Assembly: GCA_916700875.1 (NCBI GenBank)
Contig: CAKAKS010000031.1
Coordinates: 14,333,124 to 14,397,123, forward strand
Direction of reading: 5' to 3'
Origin: Sebastes aleutianus
Taxonomy: Eukaryota; Chordata; Actinopteri; Perciformes; Sebastidae
DNA: 64,000 nucleotides
Below are positions 58,290 to 64,000 of the stretch, piece after piece (the stretch's first letter is position 1; each line of letters opens with the position of its first letter). The notes under the pieces are model-generated. The model did no database searches, was not told where the DNA came from, and worked only from the letters and a program-made list of their open reading frames with translations. The position numbers and the translations under genes were made by a program.

Positions 58290-59165
58290 CTCTATGGAGG
58301 TCAATGTCAGTCTGTCGGTTGGTCCACCGCTTTGATCCAGATTGAAATATCTCAACAACCATTGGATGGATTGCCATGAAATATTGTACAGATAGTAGAG
58401 ATATTGATGGTCCCCAGAGGATGAATCATACTGACTCTGGTGATCCCTTAACTTTTAATTTAGCGCCACCTTTAGGTTAACATTTTAGTTTTTTTATGGA
58501 AGTATGGAAGTATGGAAGTTCAACCACTATTGCATGGATTGGCATAACGTTTAGTACACATATCCCCAGTCCCCAGAGGATGAATTCTAATGACTTTGCT
58601 GACTTCTCCGTGAAACGTCACAAGCAGGTCAAAGTTTTCACTTATTGGGCGACCCAATAGCCAATGGTTAGGGTGCATACCACAAGGGTGCAAATGCCGT
58701 GAGCAGCAAGTCCCTGGTTTGATTTCCGGCTGGCTGGATAGTTCGCTGCATGTCATTCCCCTGCTCTCTTTCGCTGATGGCTTATAGCCAAAACCCGATA
58801 CTGTTAAAGTTTAGGAGCCGTGCTCACTGCTACTTTCTATTTTACCTACTATACTCTCTTTCCCCACATTTCCTGTCTTTCACCACTATCACTGTCAAAG
58901 AAAAGCATAAAATGCCAAACAAATCATCAAAGTTTTCACTTATCCAGTGAAATAGCTCCAGCATGGATTGGCACAAACTTTTGTACAGACATTCGTGGTT
59001 CTCAGTTGATGAATTCTAATGATTTTACCGATCCCAGTTTTCATTTAGCTCCACCTTGAGGTTACCAATTGTAGTTTGGTGTAAAATGTCTTCACAACTA
59101 TGAACTCCCATGGAATTCGGTATACACACCCTTAACTTTTCATCAAATGCTACCATAAGGTAAGA
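58290..59165 (+). repeat. Dispersed GTCCCCAGAGGATGAATyyTA repeat with an inserted SINE
   Basis: Internally repetitive: ATGGATTGCCATGAAATATT GTACAGATA, GGTCCCCAGAGGATGAATCA, then ATTGGCATAACGTTTAGTAC and CCAGAGGATGAATTCTAATG, and again after the SINE ATTGGCACAAACTTTTGTAC and GATGAATTCTAATGATTTTA. The units recur about every 170-190 bases once the SINE is removed. Confidence 0.75.
58646..58926 (+). mobile_element. tRNA-derived SINE with 17-bp target-site duplication
   Basis: Flanked by perfect 17-bp direct repeats TCAAAGTTTTCACTTAT (58629-58645 and 58927-58943). The head has box-A-like CCAATGGTTAGGGTGCATAC and box-B-like GGTTTGATTTCC. The body has CTGCATGTCATTCCCCTGCT CTCTTTC; the tail ends AAAGAAAAGCATAAAATGCC. 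This order is that of a widespread teleost tRNA-derived SINE. Confidence 0.88.
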
Positions 59166-59189
59166 ATTAAAAAGTTCTTTGGTTTATGG

Positions 59190-60000
59190 TTCTTTCCATG
59201 CCAGAGAAGGCTGCTGCTGCCTAGTTGCCAAAGCAGAAGTTTGGGTTGGGAGCATGATAATAGAGGCAATGGAGGATTTTCGAATGTTCCTTATCGAGTT
59301 GTAGAGAACTAGAAAACCATTCAGTGTCCCAGAAGGCAAAGTCAGGACATTTCTCAGTGTGCCTTTGCAGATGCAAGGAAATGCTGACAATCAACTGGGG
59401 AAATAGTAGTTGGAAGGTGTAAGAAGCAGTTTGAGAAAGAAACCCCTGCGGACACATCATTTATTCAGGAGAAAAAAGGAAGAAAATATTGAAGTCTGAG
59501 AACATTTTCTTGGCAGAGGTTGCTGAGATAGTTAGAAAACACATTAATGTCAAGGCAGTGGACATAGATGAAATCTGTCTGGATAATGGAGCAGCTTCAC
59601 TGTATTGGTAGATGCTGGAAGAAGAACATTTTGGGGATTGTGACCTCAGACGGAGCGCAGACAACTCCCTGAACGCCTGTGACAAGGTGCTGGAAAGGAA
59701 ACTGACTGACTGTCAAATGGATTTAAAAGTAACAATGCAGACTCCTGTTGGTTTGCAAAGCAGATGCGACATTTTTTTGACCCTCTCACAGATTGTTGAA
59801 AGGTTTGGAGTCTGCTAATCCTGACTGCATGTGGTTTGGTGGATTAGGAAAAGGTCACTGGCCAGGTTTCACAACGTATCATCGCAGGAGGTGCTGTGGG
59901 AGTCTGGGCTGCCAGAGCTGCAGCAGCAAGCTGTTCAGGCATTGCAGACTCTGAGAGGAGACCTTTATAATGATCAGATTTGTTAAAGGGGGCATTGGAC
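59190..60000 (+). pseudogene. Decayed RTE-like LINE reverse-transcriptase fragment (tentative)
   Basis: With frameshifts and stops, the + strand gives EAMEDFR near 59260 and AEVAEIVRKHINVKAVDIDE IC near 59515-59575, resembling the linker and start of the RT domain (EVxEVVKKLxxGKAPGVDEI) in RTE-type LINEs of fish. Further downstream similarity is weak. No 3' tail or target duplication was seen. The match is partial and by eye, so the call is tentative. Confidence 0.4.
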
Positions 60001-60284
60001 TCTCTGGCAAGGCTGCCTCCCTTCTGTGTGGGATTTTCATAGCTTGCTCATTAAGGCAGGAGGTCTGGAGAGTGTTTAGTTCAGTTACAGGAGGGTGAGA
60101 TCTGCAGTTTGTAGGAATTATTGTCCTTTTACGGTTATCAGATGCTGAGTGTGATGGATCTCTAAGTTTGAAGTAATGACTGTTAAGAAAAGAGATGGAC
60201 TATCATATCCAGCTGAGGGAAGAAGCGTCCAGTTTTTTGGATTATGCTCAAGAGTAAGGCTAAAATCAAACTATTGTGAGTTCA

Positions 60285-60478
60285 ACCAAAGAAATACTTA
60301 GTCGACTAACACTCATACGATTTTGTTGATCGATTAGTTGATTTAATCGACAGATCTGTAAAACTGAGTTTCTCCACAAAGAACCACACAAAAGCACCTC
60401 TTTAAATCTTGTGTTTACCAGAGATGTGCTTATAAGTTTCTTGGAATTAAGACATTCAGCATGAAAACGCATAAAAAA
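60285..60478 (-). mobile_element. MITE-like repeat with GTCGACTAAG motifs, inverted copy
   Basis: ACCAAAGAAATACTTAGTCG ACTAA, TTTAATCGACAGATCTGTAA and AACTGAGTTTCTCCACAAAG are the reverse complement of 10135-10345. It directly abuts the R1 fragment at 60479. Confidence 0.75.
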
Positions 60479-60715
60479 TGTATTAAAATGAACATCATGC
60501 TGTATTGAAAAGGACTTGAAACTAGTGATTGAGACCATAAACTCATGTTTACAATGTTTACTGAGGTAATAAATCAAGTGAGAAGTAGGCTCATTTTCTC
60601 ATAGACTTCTATACAATCAGACTTCTTTTTGCAACCAGAGGAGTCGCCTCCTGCTGGCTGTTAGAAAGAATGCAAGTTTAAGGCACTTCAGCATTGGCTT
60701 CACTTTTCAGACCCC
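60479..60715 (+). mobile_element. Repeat family R1, 3' partial copy
   Basis: AAAATGAACATCATGCTGTA TTGAA to GCAAGTTTAAGGCACTTC matches the second half of 33507-34125. Confidence 0.85.
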
Positions 60716-61860
60716 GGAGTTGCCCGCTGGTTTTCCCTCCCTTCTGCACACGCAAACAATGTGAATGCATTGGATTTGTTTTGTATGTGGGAGGCTACAA
60801 GTTTGTACCAGCACATTAATATGATTGATGGTTTTGTATGTTAGTCAGTATCTTCAACAGCAGTCTGATCAGTGGCTACAGTCCTCTTATGTGTCTTTGT
60901 AACAACACAACGTGCCATCTATGTATTTTCATGATGGGACCGAAGCTCGTGGGAGCTCACATAATGGCTCCAACTGCACAGTGAATGATGAAGCCCATTT
61001 TTCATAAAGCCATGATTGATCAACCACTAAATGGGAAAAGGCAGCTGCAATAACAACACGAGAGGATAACGTGTAGGATGAGTGGACATGCAATGCTACA
61101 CTTTTTATATCGTGTGCAAAGTATTCACCAAGCTGTCAGATAATGAAAAGATGATAAAGTAGCAGCTCGTGGTGGTAAATGGTTTCGTATCTGAGCTGTG
61201 AAGGACAACAAATGGTGCGTATGGTATGAACAGAACACGACCTTGGAATTCAACACTCATTTATTTGACCCGTGTGTACATTCTCCGCATCTCAACCAGA
61301 CCACAGACTCATGTGATTGAACTGCTGATTCAAAAAGGTACAAGACAAAAAGCAGGAGACCGGGGAATTCAGCATGTCCAAACAATAAGCTGCATACCTT
61401 TTGTATGTGGTAGATGTTGTTTGAAATATCCGCCTCATTCTCATTCGTAAGAGGATTCCTTCTTCTTCCTTTCTTGTGTCTTATTATTCCCTATACATGA
61501 GTAAGATCCTGCACTGAGGCCTGCACACAGGCCACGTCTCAAGCCAAAGAGAGGGACAGGACAGGAAGCTCAGATGCTTACATAACAGCCTTATTGAGGG
61601 GGTCGGTATTTGACATGTCACATAGCAATGTCCTCCATTAGCCTCCCTCTCTAACCCCCGTACACAACCCCTGCTCCCACATGTATCAGGTTGGCCGGGT
61701 CGCATTTTGGCCTCCAGTGAAGTTTCTGCTGGGCTACTACAGTATGTTTGTCTGGTGGGGACACTTGACTTGAAAGTTCAGACCAGTGGTATGTAAACTG
61801 ATTTCTGTCTGGATAAATATTTAGATGTCTCCCCACTACCCGTTTTCTTTCCCCCCCTCT
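60716..61860. other. Intronic stretch, no gene recognised
   Basis: Short open frames without motifs; no repeat with a second copy here. Confidence 0.35.
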
Positions 61861-61869
61861 GAGTTAAAT

Positions 61870-62790
61870 CCAACAGGTAGTGTCGGCCTTATATTTAATC
61901 ACCCGACAAGCCCGGGTTCAAAGGGGCGCTCGCTGCCATTTGATGTAAGCCAATGATGTGTGGTTCGCCTCTAAGTCTGGGTGAGATTGAAAAACGATAA
62001 GGAGGCTATTAAAGACCTTCCTCCAAGAGGGAGAAACCCCAGTGTCTCAGGGCTTCTTGGCCGCCGGTAGCAGCAGCCTTGTCGACCCCGCTCGGCTGTA
62101 TTTATAGAGCACTGTGGATGAGTCATTTGGCTGAGAGCCCACTCTTCGTTCACCAGATTTACAGGTCCCCACTTTGGGGAGGGCTGCTTGATTTACGAGG
62201 CACCCCCTCCCCCCTCCACCACCACCACCACCACCACCACCAGCTCCCACCCCACCCCTCTCACTTCCCTCAGAGACCATCTTGCCTTCGGCTTTTTGTC
62301 TCATTCTGCGGGGTCTCTCCTTTGCACTTCTTTCGTGTGTAGAAATATGCTTCCTCTGCTCTTTCAGCTCCTTTGACAGAAAGTATGTGCAGAGGAAAGG
62401 CTTCCTGAGAGGCAGACGGACCAGCCTTAGCCTGACCTTGCCTAAGTGCAGCTGACTGGTGCGTCACGTTGACCAGCCTTTTGACTTAACCAAAATGAAG
62501 TTTTAGGCGAAAAGAGTTATATGAGGTGGAGGAAAGCAAGAGGCAAAGGAAGGAGGAGGAGGGGGAGAGTGGGGAGGACAGTAGTAAGTGGTAGTGTAGT
62601 TTTAGCAGAAACAGATGGAGATAAATCTATCTGTGTCACCGAACAAGAACAGATGAAGAGGTGGCACTGTGGGGCCGGCGGTCAGCAGCGACAGCGTGGC
62701 TTTTGCTCCCTCGACCTCCAGCTGAGAAGGGGGCACGTCTTCCTCTGCACCCCATGGATCTTAACTCCAACCCAGGTCTGTCTCTTTACA
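61870..62790. promoter_or_regulatory. GC-richer intronic block, possible enhancer or internal promoter
   Basis: Clearly less AT-rich than the surrounding intron. It contains a MEF2-like CTGTATTTATAG (62097-62108), GGCCGCCGG, a (CCA)n tract, a purine-rich GGAGGAGGAGGGGGAG stretch and a possible donor AACCCAG followed by GTCTGT at about 62776. Mammalian ARHGAP24 has several promoters, so an internal first exon is conceivable. There is no direct evidence. Confidence 0.25.
62214..62242. repeat. (CCA)n trinucleotide repeat
   Basis: Nine or so CCA/ACC units within a C-rich stretch. The poly-Gly, poly-His and poly-Thr open frames over it are artefacts. Confidence 0.9.
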
Positions 62791-62879
62791 TAACAGTAAT
62801 GAATACTAACACGTTTGCGTCTGGTGTGGAGCGATTCATCACGATGGCAGTGATATTATTAGACTTTGCACTGTTTTAA

Positions 62880-63684
62880 GTTTCAGTTCGGAACGGGCGG
62901 AAGGATTTCTCAGATAGCTTTACTTGTCTTAAACTTAAGACACAAAGATACTTTGCAGAGCTGCAAATTACTCTCTGTCTCTCATTGAGAAGGTGTCTTT
63001 TCCATATGTTGTCCATTCATCATGTCAGCAGATGGCTGCTTTACAAGTTACAGTTCATAGCTTGTGTTTATTGCAGCTGTGATTTCAGATGAGAAGTTTA
63101 TGACGCTTGCATTCCTGATTTTCCTGCCGCGGAGGTGACATCGCTGCAGGTTTCTTTTTATTTGTCCACTATACCAACCCCTGCAAACATGCTCTGTGAA
63201 TAATATTATTTCTTACAAAATGTTTAATTTCATATGCAGTAATGATTTTTTTATGCTCTGTGGCATTGTATCGACAGGATGCAAATGACCATCATTCTCC
63301 TTCATGCTAAACATCTTATTCATTCATTTTCAAAACATTACACTTGTATTGTTTCTTATAACAATGTCAGACTCACAATGGACAGCTTTTTTTTAAAGTA
63401 TCAAAATTGATGCAGCAGAACCAGAGATATCGTACCTTATTGATTCCACAAATTCTTCTTCCTTTTCAAAACGTGGTGCTTGCATTACCCACAATGCAAC
63501 TCAACCGGCAACACTTCAGTCAGAGATTCGGATGTGTTATGTTAGTAGTGGCTAATGTAGCCTTGAGTCGCTAGCCACAAGCAGAGATGAGGAGCGGGCT
63601 ACAGTTGTCTGATGAACTCACTTCTTTCTAACTCTTCAGTTCCAACCGATGCTAATCCCTCAAGAGTCACAAAAGGCTTTATAC
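62880..63684. other. Intronic stretch, no gene recognised
   Basis: No coding exon or repeat with a second copy was recognised before the terminal MITE. Confidence 0.35.
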
Positions 63685-64000
63685 TAGGGCTGTCAATAGA
63701 TTCAAATATTGAATCGTGATTAACCACATGATTGCCCATAGTTAATCGCGATTAATCGCACATTTTTGTATCTGTTCAAAATGTACCTTAAAGGGAGAAT
63801 TGTATTTAAGTATGTGTGTCAGTGTGTCAGTGTGCTGACTTGACTATGACTTGCCCCAAACTGCATGTGATTATTATAAAGTGGGCATGTCTGTAAAGGG
63901 GAGACTCTTGGATACCCATAGAACCCATTTTCATTCACATATCTTGAGGTCAGAGGTCAAGGGACCCCTTTGAAAATGGCCATGCCAATTTAGCTCAAGT
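63685..64000 (+). mobile_element. MITE with TAGGGCTGTCAA end, cut by the window edge
   Basis: TAGGGCTGTCAATAGATTCA, then GTTAATCGCGATTAATCGCA and CTGTTCAAAATGTACCTTAA AG as in the copy at 24635, followed by the CCCCAAACTGCATGTGATTA and AGAGGTCAAGGGACCCCTTT module. The right end is outside the window. Confidence 0.85.

Larger units (their letters stand above)
46650..64000 (+). other. arhgap24: arhgap24 intron continuing beyond the window
   Basis: From the donor at 46650 to the window edge no further ARHGAP24-type coding exon was recognised. The intron is at least 17.3 kb and is packed with transposon copies listed separately. Confidence 0.75.

Noticed and set aside
62079..62342. 87-codon frame with a poly-His run and overlapping poly-Gly and poly-Thr frames
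   Set aside because: Caused by the (CCA)n repeat; the three frames simply read it as His, Thr or Pro, and Gly in reverse.
46650..64000. Third PH-domain exon or RhoGAP exons of arhgap24
   Set aside because: Searched by eye for sequences encoding the end of the PH domain and the RhoGAP domain between 46650 and 64000; none seen, so they are presumed to lie beyond the window.

Overview
This window is nuclear DNA from a ray-finned fish, most likely a percomorph teleost. Split genes with GT/AG introns, long CA/GT, GATA and AAAT microsatellites, and a dense load of short TIR transposons and SINE/LINE fragments of the kind scattered through teleost genomes all point that way. There is no operon structure and there are no bacterial or viral genes. 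Only a small part of the sequence is protein coding.

Two genes, both on the + strand, can be read at exon level. (1) esm1 (endocan, endothelial cell-specific molecule 1) is complete in three coding exons, 730-1066, 2477-2620 and 2765-2841. They join in phase into a 185-residue secreted protein with 18 cysteines and an unusual run of ten glycines. (2) The 5' part of arhgap24 (a FilGAP-type RhoGAP) is represented by the start-codon exon (30681-30905) and the next coding exon (46562-46649), which together encode the first 60 to 70 percent of the PH domain. The rest of the PH domain, the RhoGAP domain and the coiled coil lie beyond the right edge. A likely untranslated first exon of arhgap24 ends at a consensus donor at 16358, which makes most of 16-64 kb intron of this gene.

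Layout: 1-3.4 kb, esm1, with a tandem duplication and a LINE fragment in intron 1. 3.4-15.8 kb, intergenic DNA rich in MITEs. 15.8-16.4 kb, candidate arhgap24 promoter and first exon. 16.4-30.7 kb, presumed intron 1, holding a 1.27-kb inverted-repeat element filled with a 30-bp minisatellite (18.3-19.6 kb). 30.9-46.6 kb, a 15.7-kb intron with two repeat families arranged as nested inverted pairs. 46.6-64 kb, the next intron, containing nested transposons with target-site duplications that can be read directly, a tRNA-derived SINE with a 17-bp duplication, a Myb/SANT remnant of a Harbinger-like transposon, and a decayed RTE-like reverse transcriptase.

The two genes have no obvious functional link: endocan is a secreted endothelial proteoglycan and ARHGAP24 is a cytoplasmic Rac/Cdc42 GTPase-activating protein. 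The notable content is mobile-element architecture. No previously undescribed enzymatic or defence system was found. The most distinctive structure is the TIR element carrying a minisatellite with an internal higher-order repeat.
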